The notes under the pieces are model-generated. The model did no database searches, had not been told where the DNA came from, and saw nothing but the letters and a program-made list of their open reading frames with translations. Source: JBGUVL01 sp045134375 (GTDB taxonomy: Bacteria > Bacillota_I > Bacilli_A > Erysipelotrichales > Erysipelotrichaceae). From it: 38,589 nt of DNA. Location of the stretch: contig JBGUVL010000005.1 in NCBI GenBank assembly GCA_045134375.1, positions 1-38,589 of the forward strand. Direction: 5' to 3'. The translations under genes and the position numbers were made by a program. This document shows positions 7,263 through 14,462 of the stretch, one piece after another (positions within the stretch are counted from its first letter, which is position 1; every line of letters starts with the position of its first letter).

Positions 7263-7850
7263 TTATTTCACCAAATAAGCACTGTCTTCTTTCAAGTAAA
7301 CAGGCACAAAAGCATGAACATTTTCTACCTTTTCATAATACGGTCGAAGCTGTGCAAAATTTTCCACAAAATTAATCGACGGTTTTTCAAAACCAATCAA
7401 ATCCGTATCACCAATGATCTTACGATTTTTGATCGTTGCGATTTCATCCAACGTTAAAATGCATTCTTTTTTTACAATACCATTGCAGCAATCGCCAAAG
7501 TAAGCACGTTTCCCACGAGCATCTAACATCACACAACAATCCTCAAGACCGGCATAAAGCAATAATGTCGAAATGGAATAAAGGGCAATTGGTTTTTGTG
7601 TACATAGCACTTTCGCAATGCTCATGACAATACGAATACCAGTATAACTTCCCGGTCCTCTGGTAATCACCACTTCATCAAGATCATCCACCTGCCACCC
7701 TACTTTTTCCATTAAAGCAATCAATTCGACAAAGATGGTCTCCGATTGTCTTTTCCATGCTTCTTGCTGTGATGAAGCCATCACTTTTCCATCCTCCAAC
7801 AACACCAATACTAAATGGCGATGTGAGGTATCCATACATAATGTTTTCAT
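7263..7850 (-). CDS. tsaB: t6A biosynthesis protein TsaB
   Basis: 195-residue TsaB (YeaZ), an inactive TsaD paralogue that is the platform of the t6A complex. Family features: MKTLCMDTSHRHLVLVL, ITRGPGSYTGIRIVMSIAK and VMLDARGKRAYFG. The true start is the second of two nearby ATGs (7850). GGAGG is seven bases upstream of it but only one base from the first ATG, and 7850 forms an ATGA overlap with tsaE. The C-terminal third is shorter and less conserved, as usual in Bacillota. Confidence 0.95.
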   Translation of the reverse strand: MKTLCMDTSHRHLVLVLLEDGKVMASSQQEAWKRQSETIFVELIALMEKVGWQVDDLDEVVITRGPGSYTGIRIVMSIAKVLCTQKPIALYSISTLLLYAGLEDCCVMLDARGKRAYFGDCCNGIVKKECILTLDEIATIKNRKIIGDTDLIGFEKPSINFVENFAQLRPYYEKVENVHAFVPVYLKEDSAYLVK

Positions 7851-8299
7851 TCCCATTCCTCCAGCAGTTTCTCATAAGCTTCTCCCACTGCCGCAATTGT
7901 AAAGATACGAGTTTCCCCATCCAATACAATCGCAATATGCAATCTTTCCTTTGGCAATACATAATCGATATAATCAAACCATTCGACGACGCAAATGCTA
8001 TTCTCGTCATCGAAAATCTCCTCAAATCCAAGATCCTGAACAATGCCTTCCAAACGATAGGCATCGATGTGATGAAGGGTAACATCCTTTGCTTCATAGG
8101 ATTTTAAGATCGTAAAAGTAGGAGAAGTTATCGTTTCTTCAATTCCTAATTCTTTTGCTAACGCTTTTGTAAACGTTGTTTTCCCTGCCCCTAGATCACC
8201 ACTCATGGTAATCAACGCTGGTCTAGGAAGATGGTGCGCAATCTGTTTCGCTAAAGCAGCTGTTTCCGTTAATGAATTAACGATTATCTTTTTTTCCAT
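7847..8299 (-). CDS. tsaE: t6A biosynthesis ATPase TsaE
   Basis: 150-residue P-loop ATPase needed for cycles of t6A synthesis by TsaBD. Walker A is GDLGAGKTTFTKAL (Lys40). TSPTFTIL and HHIDAYRL (switch/Walker B region) and VVEWFDYID follow, all typical of YjeE/TsaE. The start at ATG 8299 gives the standard length; an upstream in-frame methionine would add a charged 17-residue tail overlapping the FemABX gene. The gap to the FemABX gene is five bases, and the overlap with tsaB is four. Confidence 0.96.
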   Translation of the reverse strand: MEKKIIVNSLTETAALAKQIAHHLPRPALITMSGDLGAGKTTFTKALAKELGIEETITSPTFTILKSYEAKDVTLHHIDAYRLEGIVQDLGFEEIFDDENSICVVEWFDYIDYVLPKERLHIAIVLDGETRIFTIAAVGEAYEKLLEEWE

Positions 8300-8304
8300 A
8301 ACCA

Positions 8305-9531
8305 CTACTTTTTCCCTGCTCCTTTCTTTTTCCTCATTCGATAAGCCCATTCACTAGCCTGATAAAGGATTGCATTGACTGGCAGATCAAACTCACCAAT
8401 AAATTCATTGATGTAAGGAGCAAAATTCGATTTAAACTTCGTCAAGCCATCTTGTAAATCGCCTTCCACTCCTCCCATATTGGCATAGCGACAGCCATGG
8501 GCAAACGCATACTTCATATTCTCGGTATACAAATAATATTGAGGCATAAATTTTTTAAAGCGATCGTTCATTCCTGCATACAGCATTTCCATCGTATCCC
8601 CACATTTAATGGAAAGAATACCAGCAATTACCGTATTTCCTTCTTTCGCAAAATCTTGCGAAAAACTCTCCATCTCTTTAATATCCCTTTCTAAAGCATT
8701 TCTAATATCATGCAATCGTCTCGCTTTTTTCGGAGAACCTTCTTTTAATGCCTTTAATTCCTTGGTATTTTCCTCCTGTGCTTTTCGCAAACGCTCTAAT
8801 GTTTCCTTTCCATTCACTTCCGCTAAAAACAGATAAGCATCTTCTTGATAAATATCCATCAATTGTTGAAAATATTCTCGATTTCTTAAATTGACATGTT
8901 TTCTAGCTTCGGTCAACGCGACAACATCACTAAATTCCTGAATTCGTGAACGATCCGCTTTCACGACTTTTACATCCCGTTTTAACGCATCTTTTATCAA
9001 TCTTCTTGTATGACGAGGCAAAGAAGCATCAAAATCCTCACAACAATAAACATTCGCCTGATATCTTGGTTGAATGCTTTCTTCAATATAAGTTGTAAAT
9101 CCTTTATGAATCGCTCCTGCTTGCTTCATATTCGCAATGATCGTATCGCAATAGGGATAACGATTTTCATTTTTATCTTCAATTTTATAATCATTAATAT
9201 GAATCCCCGGATCCATTTTTATAAATAAACAGTGATATTTCTTAGCCCATTTCTTGATTTCTTGAAAGAAGAATTTCACTAATCGCGGATTTTCATAATC
9301 CATGATTGGACCACGAGGAATATACATCATAGTAAAATGCAATGGAAGTGATTTGATCAAGACCATAGCCGATGCGATAAGTGTTTGATCATCATAAACT
9401 CCTACGATCGCATGATCCCAATTATCTTTCACTTTCGCCCAATCACTTGTCTGCAGTAAATTACAAAGCGGACTTGACTGATTCCATTCATCATGTTCTT
9501 TGGCACTAATATTTTCACTAAATCGATACAT
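8305..9531 (-). CDS. FemABX-family peptidyltransferase
   Basis: 408-residue FemABX (MurM/FemX-like) enzyme, which adds amino acids from aminoacyl-tRNA to the lysine side chain of lipid-linked cell-wall precursor. Two GNAT-like halves are visible (YIPRGPIMDYENPRLVKFF and FIKMDPGI in the first; MEMLYAGMNDRFKKFMPQYY and YANMGGVEGD in the second). They are separated by a charged coiled-coil arm at about residues 235-290, as in FemA. The amino acid donated cannot be read from sequence. GGAGGAAG precedes ATG 9531, which overlaps the DUF402 gene by 14 bases. Grouping with tRNA-modification genes is suggestive because it uses charged tRNA. Confidence 0.9.
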   Translation of the reverse strand: MYRFSENISAKEHDEWNQSSPLCNLLQTSDWAKVKDNWDHAIVGVYDDQTLIASAMVLIKSLPLHFTMMYIPRGPIMDYENPRLVKFFFQEIKKWAKKYHCLFIKMDPGIHINDYKIEDKNENRYPYCDTIIANMKQAGAIHKGFTTYIEESIQPRYQANVYCCEDFDASLPRHTRRLIKDALKRDVKVVKADRSRIQEFSDVVALTEARKHVNLRNREYFQQLMDIYQEDAYLFLAEVNGKETLERLRKAQEENTKELKALKEGSPKKARRLHDIRNALERDIKEMESFSQDFAKEGNTVIAGILSIKCGDTMEMLYAGMNDRFKKFMPQYYLYTENMKYAFAHGCRYANMGGVEGDLQDGLTKFKSNFAPYINEFIGEFDLPVNAILYQASEWAYRMRKKKGAGKK

Positions 9532-10078
9532 GTTCTTCCTCCTCATCCCTCATCCTTAACAGGGTTTGATATTTTTGATATAAATGTTTGATTTCAAAAT
9601 GATCAAATGGTGAATTCTGCAATTGAATATCCACCAATAGCTTATTCATTTGTCGATGGATGATATGGTCCAATCGATCTCCATATTCCATCTCTTGCGA
9701 ATGCTCATTATACTCATCTTCGTCCAAAATGGTATATTCAAATTTCGGATTTACTTTGACATCCAAATCATAATCAATATATTTCAAAGCTTCTTCGTCA
9801 TAGACACTAGGACTAGCCAAATTGCAATAGTAATGAATTCCGCTTTTACGAATCATACAGATGACATTGTACCAGCGGTCGGGATAAAAGAAACAAATCG
9901 CTGGTTCTCTTGTCAACCATCTTCTGCCATCACTCTCTATCACCCAGCTACGATCGGTAATTGCGACAATTCGCCTCGGATTGCTTTCAATCACATAAGC
10001 CTGTGACCAGGTGCGATGTAAACTTTTATCATGTTTATAACCTTGAATAAAAATCATATCTTTCTCTTTTGGCAGCAT
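9518..10078 (-). CDS. DUF402-family nucleoside di/triphosphatase-like protein
   Basis: 186-residue DUF402 protein. Relatives such as SAV1646/YgaC hydrolyse nucleoside tri- and diphosphates; activity here is inferred. The fold is recognisable from RTWSQAYVIESNPRRIVAIT, PAICFFYPDRWYNVICMI, YYCNLASPSVYDEEALKYIDYDLDV (metal-binding aspartates) and LDEDEYNEH. The start ATG 10078 is preceded by GAGGTGAT at five bases. First gene of the long minus-strand run, with an extended -10 promoter. Confidence 0.85.
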   Translation of the reverse strand: MLPKEKDMIFIQGYKHDKSLHRTWSQAYVIESNPRRIVAITDRSWVIESDGRRWLTREPAICFFYPDRWYNVICMIRKSGIHYYCNLASPSVYDEEALKYIDYDLDVKVNPKFEYTILDEDEYNEHSQEMEYGDRLDHIIHRQMNKLLVDIQLQNSPFDHFEIKHLYQKYQTLLRMRDEEEEHVSI

Positions 10079-10098
10079 ACTATCACCTCAATTAGTAT

Positions 10099-10107
10099 AT
10101 TATAACA
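10099..10107 (-). promoter_or_regulatory. Extended -10 promoter of the DUF402-tsaD run
   Basis: TGTTATAAT on the minus strand (TATAAT at 10099-10104 with the TGn extension), about 20 bases upstream of the DUF402 start. No convincing -35 box. Confidence 0.6.
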
Positions 10108-10195
10108 AATTTCCTCTAATACTTCACTATCTTTTGCTAAGAAACATGTATCAAATAAAAGACAGAAGCCATACTAAAAGCGAAAGGAGATTACG

Positions 10196-10402
10196 ATGAA
10201 AAAAATAAAACTAACGCCGAAAGATTGTCTGTATATCGATGATGGCTTAACCCAACTATGTGCCATCAAAAAAAGAATTATGGAAGAAAAAGACAAGATC
10301 GATGATGCTTCTGCTTTGCGTTTCATGGAAGACATGGAAAGTGCATTTACCACCCACTTTGATGCGATAAAAACATTATTAAAGGAGGCTTGCGAAGCAT
10401 GA
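10196..10402 (+). CDS. Small CotF-like spore coat protein (first of pair)
   Basis: 68-residue helical protein beginning LTPKDCLYIDDGLTQL and ending THFDAIKTLLKEACEA. The pattern (LT.KD..YI.D.L, then a second helix with a HF.....L ending) matches the short helical-bundle coat proteins usually paired with CotF-like proteins in spore-forming Bacillota. AAGGAGA lies seven bases upstream of the ATG. It overlaps the next gene as ATGA, so the two are translationally coupled and probably form one coat complex. If right, the organism has or had the capacity to sporulate. Confidence 0.6.
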   Translation: MKKIKLTPKDCLYIDDGLTQLCAIKKRIMEEKDKIDDASALRFMEDMESAFTTHFDAIKTLLKEACEA

Positions 10403-10650
10403 ATGAACAAGAAGTATTGGTCAATACATTGCTTTCTTTAAAACATATGAAAGCATTCTTTAATACCTTCATGGAAGAAGCCAGTAATGACAATGTCGTC
10501 CATGTTGTAGAAGATGCCTATCAAGAAATAAGTGCACTGCAAAGAAGATGTTATGATATTATGGTCGAACTAGGCTATATGCAAATCCATTACCAAACCA
10601 AAGAAGCAATCAAAAAAGAATATCAAAAATACAAAAATAAAGAATGTTAA
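10399..10650 (+). CDS. CotF-family spore coat protein
   Basis: 83-residue CotF-like (ferritin-like helical) protein. It carries the family pattern: EQEVLVNTLLSLKHMKAFFN, where CotF has D.L.DLL...KH....YN, then a second helix ending ELGYMQIHY instead of the common M..RGWY. The start is ATG 10399 rather than the upstream TTG, because AAAGGAGG is ten bases before the ATG but only one from the TTG. It ends at a strong terminator, so the pair is a two-gene operon. Assignment rests on pattern similarity. Confidence 0.68.
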   Translation: MNEQEVLVNTLLSLKHMKAFFNTFMEEASNDNVVHVVEDAYQEISALQRRCYDIMVELGYMQIHYQTKEAIKKEYQKYKNKEC

Positions 10651-10651
10651 T

Positions 10652-10685
10652 AAGAGCGCTGAAACAAGAGTCAAAGCGCTCTTTT
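10652..10685 (+). terminator. Terminator of the CotF-like pair
   Basis: A perfect 9-bp stem AAGAGCGCT (10652-10660) with AGCGCTCTT (10675-10683), followed by T residues. Confidence 0.8.
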
Positions 10686-10710
10686 GATAGGCAAAAACAA
10701 CAAAATACGC

Positions 10711-10716
10711 TATAAT
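10711..10716 (+). promoter_or_regulatory. -10 box of the GAF-domain reductase gene
   Basis: A consensus TATAAT lies 12 bases upstream of GGTGAT, the ribosome site of the next gene. No good -35 box at 16-18 bases. Confidence 0.5.
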
Positions 10717-10732
10717 CGTAATGGTGATAAAA

Positions 10733-11188
10733 ATGAAAGAAGAAGTATTACAGTTTGTTTCTCTAATGGAAAATGAAAGAGAAGAAATAACCATTCTATC
10801 CAATGCCAGTGCCTTTCTTTCCATGATCTTAACCGATGTTTCATGGACAGGATTCTATTTGTTCCAAAATGATGAATTAATTTTAGGCCCATTCCAAGGT
10901 AAAATAGCTTGTACTCACATTCCCGTTGGAAAAGGTGTCTGTGGTACTTGTGCACAAAAGAAAGAAACATTGATCGTTCCAAACGTTCATGAATTTGAAG
11001 GCCACATTGCGTGTGATAGTGCATCCAATTCTGAAATTGTCGTTCCTATCTTAATTAATGACACATTATATGGAGTTTTAGATATCGACTCCACCCGCTT
11101 TGATCGCTTTCAGAAAAACGATCAACTCTTATTAGAAGAATGTATGAAACAATTGGCACAACACTTAAAAAGCTGTAGAAACGTTTAA
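10733..11188 (+). CDS. Free methionine-(R)-sulfoxide reductase (GAF domain)
   Basis: 151-residue single-GAF-domain protein of the fRMsr family, which reduces free methionine-(R)-sulfoxide using thioredoxin. The signature is clear: ASAFLSMILTDVSWTGFYL, LGPFQGKIACTHIPVGKG, the catalytic cysteine region VCGTCAQKKE, then HIACDSASNSEIVVPI and GVLDIDS. The three conserved cysteines are present. The start ATG 10733 is preferred to an in-frame ATG at 10721 because GGTGAT lies between them. A thioredoxin (34.4-34.7 kb) in this window could serve as reductant. Its 3' end runs into the terminator. Confidence 0.92.
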   Translation: MKEEVLQFVSLMENEREEITILSNASAFLSMILTDVSWTGFYLFQNDELILGPFQGKIACTHIPVGKGVCGTCAQKKETLIVPNVHEFEGHIACDSASNSEIVVPILINDTLYGVLDIDSTRFDRFQKNDQLLLEECMKQLAQHLKSCRNV

Positions 11189-11202
11189 TTCTACAGCTTT
11201 TT
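11167..11202. terminator. Bidirectional terminator between convergent genes
   Basis: A 14-bp perfect stem (11167-11180 with 11189-11202) has A-rich and T-rich ends. The reductase stop codon sits in the loop. It also ends the minus-strand AAC(3)-like transcript. Confidence 0.88.
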
Positions 11203-11219
11203 TCCCTTCTTGTTGAGGA

Positions 11220-12029
11220 TTACTTACCCATTGTCTGATAGTAAGCAATCGCTAAGTCGCAAGCTTCTTTCGCTTTAAATAGATGACAGCAAGTATTTCC
11301 TAAGTAAAACGTTTTTACCACTTCGCGCTCTTTCATCATTGCCATAATTTCTTTCCCATGCATATCTTCATATACCATATCAAGAAATTCGACAAATTCC
11401 CCGTTCCCTTTTTTATCAATAGCAGCACTAACGATTTTTACCACACCATTCATGGTCAAACTAAGTGCATGTGCTAAGATATCACTATTAGAAAAATCAC
11501 TTCCTAACAATAAAACATAGCCATTCATTAAGGACAGCTTATCGAGAAAAGAATCTCTGCCTAATGGAAAGTGCAATGGATGTTTATCACAAAATAATTT
11601 TGCGTATTTTCCCCACGCCAAACAAGAGTGAGTGGGATGATTGGAACGATAAACACCATCATTTCTCATCAATTGATTCGCAAGTTCATTATTAGCCGGT
11701 GTTCTTTTCTTGTGAAATAGCGGATTACTATAACGAAGCTGTTGGTATACATCTTTTTCAAATTGAACATCTCTACGACAAGCAGGATCCTGTGAATCAT
11801 TGCTAAAAGCAGGAACCACCATCGTACCTTCATAACCAATGACATGTTCTAATGCCTCGATTACCGTCTGCTCTTTTCCGTTAATGTAAGTGTCTTGAAG
11901 CGCCATCTCAACATAAACGATCATTCCCCGAGATAAGCCTATCGTCTTTAACTCTTTTATTAAATCATCCTTGCAAATAACATTATGAAATGTCTTTACT
12001 TGCTGATTAGTTTCATATCGATTAACCAT
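11220..12029 (-). CDS. AAC(3)/YokD-fold acetyltransferase-like protein
   Basis: 269 residues with the aminoglycoside 3-N-acetyltransferase (antibiotic_NAT) fold: EGTMVVPAFSNDSQDP, KRTPANNELANQLMRNDGV, YRSNHPTHSCLAWGKYA and GYVLLLGSDFSNSD. The HP..S core is kept, but two usual motifs differ: VHSSL is replaced by VYVEMAL, and the HLAE helix by LAHA. It is therefore more likely a housekeeping relative or altered-substrate enzyme than a working resistance gene. ATG 12029 is chosen because GGAAGG lies nine bases upstream and abuts the earlier ATG. It overlaps the thioredoxin-like lipoprotein gene by 34 bases, so both are expressed together. Confidence 0.75.
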   Translation of the reverse strand: MVNRYETNQQVKTFHNVICKDDLIKELKTIGLSRGMIVYVEMALQDTYINGKEQTVIEALEHVIGYEGTMVVPAFSNDSQDPACRRDVQFEKDVYQQLRYSNPLFHKKRTPANNELANQLMRNDGVYRSNHPTHSCLAWGKYAKLFCDKHPLHFPLGRDSFLDKLSLMNGYVLLLGSDFSNSDILAHALSLTMNGVVKIVSAAIDKKGNGEFVEFLDMVYEDMHGKEIMAMMKEREVVKTFYLGNTCCHLFKAKEACDLAIAYYQTMGK

Positions 12030-12409
12030 TGTTCCCATCCTTCCGGGTCAAGTGAATATTCATAAACAGCAAGTTCTGAAACACTGCCCTCTTTCACATA
12101 AAATAATACTGGCCATGAGCGATTTTCCCGCAATGCTATCTGGAGCTGGTCCCGATCCGAATCACTAATATCATCGTCACAAATCGTATCGATATTCAAT
12201 TTATTTTTTTCGATCGCATTTTGTATATCTTCCCGAAACATCTGGCAAGAATAGCAATCCTTTTTTTCAATCAAAACCAAAAAGCTTTCCTGATTGGAAA
12301 TCTTATTCAAAACATTCTGTACATTCGATGCAATGAATCCTGTTTCTGCATTACCATTGCAAGCACTCAACATGAATACAGTCAAAATTGCCAGCATTAT
12401 TTTTTTCAT
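11996..12409 (-). CDS. Thioredoxin-like lipoprotein
   Basis: 137-residue exported protein. The signal peptide ends in a lipobox LSAC with Cys17 as the lipidated residue, followed by a thioredoxin-like domain. The redox motif is CYSC (Cys52, Cys55) within FLVLIEKKDCYSCQMF, and a cis-proline-like SWPVLFYVKEG occurs near residue 100. It probably acts as a cell-surface thiol oxidoreductase; partner and direction are unknown. GGAGGT lies before the ATG, and a TATAAT box lies further upstream. The 34-base overlap with the AAC(3)-fold gene is unusual. Confidence 0.78.
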   Translation of the reverse strand: MKKIMLAILTVFMLSACNGNAETGFIASNVQNVLNKISNQESFLVLIEKKDCYSCQMFREDIQNAIEKNKLNIDTICDDDISDSDRDQLQIALRENRSWPVLFYVKEGSVSELAVYEYSLDPEGWEQWLIDMKLISK

Positions 12410-12432
12410 AAATGACCTCCATTGCTATTGTT

Positions 12433-12438
12433 ATTATA
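12433..12438 (-). promoter_or_regulatory. -10 box of the thioredoxin-like lipoprotein gene
   Basis: Consensus TATAAT on the minus strand, about 24 bases upstream of the start codon. The -35 is poor. Confidence 0.5.
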
Positions 12439-12462
12439 CATCATTACAACATCTTTTGTTTA

Positions 12463-13773
12463 TTATTCTTTCATATACGTTTGACATTTCTGCTGTAACG
12501 TATTTAATTCATCTTCAATATCCCCATTTCCATCGTTGATGATACGATACATTTCGGCATCCAATCGGGAAATGATTTCTTCATATCCGGTGAAATAAGT
12601 GGAAACACTGCCCTTTTCCATCACTTCCGATAACATACGCATCTGAAAAGTAGAATCCCCTGGGTTATCCTGCATCAATATCTGAATAACATCTTCGGAT
12701 TCGGTTACTTTTTTTAAAACCGAAACTCCTTGCGAAACACTAAAAAGTTCTTTCTGAATGGTTTCGTCATAGGTCAGTGTTTTCAAAAATTCCCATGCAT
12801 ATCGTTTGTTTTGACTATGACTACTAATCCCCATCGACAAGGTAGTAATCTCAGATGTATTATCGCCGTTGATTCCGGCTGGCAACATAAGACAATCCCA
12901 CTCAAAATTCGAATACTTTTTTACCCGCCAAGGATATGGTTTATAAGCACGATACTCCGAAAACTTCATCGGACAAAAAGCCACTTTCCCTTCATCAAAA
13001 TCTTGTGCTGTAATTTCTATATTTTGATTTAACGCATTCAGTTTTTTCACAAAACGAACACTTTCTTCCATCGCGTCACTCGTCAATGTTATCTCTCCAT
13101 TTTGATTGAATAAACTTGCATTATTGGAATGCGCAGCACTTAACCAATCATAACCATAAACACCAAACTGGTCTAATATACCGTCTCCATCTCGATCTTT
13201 TGTAACTTGATCACAGATTTGATAAAACTCTTCCCAAGTCCAATTATTATCAGGAAGCGGAATCCCTTCCCTCTCTAATAATGTTTTATTGACATACATC
13301 AAAGTAGGAACACTTTCAAAAGGAAGTGCATATTGACTTCCTTGGTAGACACCTGCTTCTCTAGAAGGAGTATAGAAATCGTAAAGATCAAAATTCCGAT
13401 CGTTTTTAATATTGGCATCTAAATTCAATAAAATTCCCGTTTGTGCAAACATGGAAAAATCCTCCGATGGAACCATAATAACATCAGGAACCTTTTTCAA
13501 AATGGCTTGTTGCGATATCCATTCCACATAATTTTCTTTTACGATCCCACTTACCATTTCAACTTTAACATTAGGATGATTTTGTTCAAAATAACGAATC
13601 GCATCCTCAAAAATTCGATAACAATCCCCATTAGGAACATCCCAATTACTCCCTGCAAAAACTCCCAATGTAATCGTTACGGTTTTGTTTATTTGAAATA
13701 AATTTGACCCTACCAACAAAAGTGAAACAACCATTAACAAAACACCAAAAAAACCGATTACTCTTTTTTTCAT
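12463..13773 (-). CDS. Membrane-anchored extracellular solute-binding protein (family 1)
   Basis: 436-residue protein of the sugar-binding SBP_bac_1 type. The N-terminus has KKR followed by a hydrophobic segment (about 5-24) without a lipobox cysteine, so it looks like a membrane anchor rather than a lipoprotein signal. The two-lobe domain shows typical segments: AIRYFEQNHPNVKVEMVSG, KKVPDVIMVPSEDFSMFAQTG, NNWTWEEFYQICDQV, DRDGDGILDQFGVYGYDW and KRYAWEFLKTLT. The ATG overlaps the response-regulator stop as ATGA, with AAGGA upstream, so it is the last gene of the sensory operon. No permease or ATPase follows. I infer it senses a ligand for the kinase rather than importing it. Confidence 0.85.
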   Translation of the reverse strand: MKKRVIGFFGVLLMVVSLLLVGSNLFQINKTVTITLGVFAGSNWDVPNGDCYRIFEDAIRYFEQNHPNVKVEMVSGIVKENYVEWISQQAILKKVPDVIMVPSEDFSMFAQTGILLNLDANIKNDRNFDLYDFYTPSREAGVYQGSQYALPFESVPTLMYVNKTLLEREGIPLPDNNWTWEEFYQICDQVTKDRDGDGILDQFGVYGYDWLSAAHSNNASLFNQNGEITLTSDAMEESVRFVKKLNALNQNIEITAQDFDEGKVAFCPMKFSEYRAYKPYPWRVKKYSNFEWDCLMLPAGINGDNTSEITTLSMGISSHSQNKRYAWEFLKTLTYDETIQKELFSVSQGVSVLKKVTESEDVIQILMQDNPGDSTFQMRMLSEVMEKGSVSTYFTGYEEIISRLDAEMYRIINDGNGDIEDELNTLQQKCQTYMKE

Positions 13774-14462
13774 ATTTGTTCCTTCAATACTTTCTGATAG
13801 ATTTCTTCACCGGTTTGAATAAACCAAATCGCTAACTGGGTACGGTCTCTTAGTTGTAATTTATCAAGAATTACACTAAGGTAATTTCGTATGGTTCCTT
13901 CTGAAAAATGAAGCGAAGAAGCAATTTCCTTATTGGAAAACCCTTTGGAGACTTTTTCAATCACTTTCCATTCGGTTTTTGAAAGATCTTTAACATCCCC
14001 ATCACTACGAAGAATTTCACCCTTTTTATTTTCGTGATTCGCCATATCAGAAAATAGTTTAAATGCTTTGGTGGCAACACGCGGATGGATGATGCTTCCT
14101 CCCTCTTGCACCGTATAAATGGCAGAGCTTAATTCCTCCAAAGAGGCCCCTTTTAACAGATAGCCACTTGCCCCAAATTTTAACGCATTATAAATGTATT
14201 CATCATCATCGAATGTCGTTAATACGATAACATTCGTATGAGGATGCGTTTTCTTTACAATTTTGGTACATGTCACTCCATCCATCTCTGGCATCCGTAC
14301 ATCCATTAAAATCACATCCGGAACTTCGTTCTTCATACTTTCCAACACTTCATTTCCATTACTGACCAAATCAATAACTTTAAATTCTTTATTGGTACTT
14401 AAAATGATCTTTAAACTTTCTCGTAATAATTTTTGATCATCTGCAATCATTATTTTTATCAT
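13770..14462 (-). CDS. NarL/LuxR-type response regulator
   Basis: 230-residue two-component regulator. The receiver domain (1-120) has the acidic pocket IMIADD and the phospho-acceptor Asp54 in VILMDVRMPEMDG, with conserved T (VIVLTTF) and K (YLLKGAS). The C-terminal LuxR-type HTH (about 160-220) reads LSKTEWKVIEKVSKGFSNKE and EGTIRNYLSVILDKL. A 25-residue linker is longer than average. The ATG overlaps the kinase stop as ATGA. Its targets are unknown; the nearby GH32 gene and this operon are candidates. Confidence 0.93.
   Translation of the reverse strand: MIKIMIADDQKLLRESLKIILSTNKEFKVIDLVSNGNEVLESMKNEVPDVILMDVRMPEMDGVTCTKIVKKTHPHTNVIVLTTFDDDEYIYNALKFGASGYLLKGASLEELSSAIYTVQEGGSIIHPRVATKAFKLFSDMANHENKKGEILRSDGDVKDLSKTEWKVIEKVSKGFSNKEIASSLHFSEGTIRNYLSVILDKLQLRDRTQLAIWFIQTGEEIYQKVLKEQI

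Noticed and set aside
10165..10180. Mother-cell sigma factor -10 box (CATACTAA) before the coat pair
   Set aside because: It would place the transcription start inside the ribosome binding site.
11220..12029. Aminoglycoside resistance gene
   Set aside because: The AAC(3) fold is present but two usual motifs are replaced; calling it resistance would overstate the evidence.
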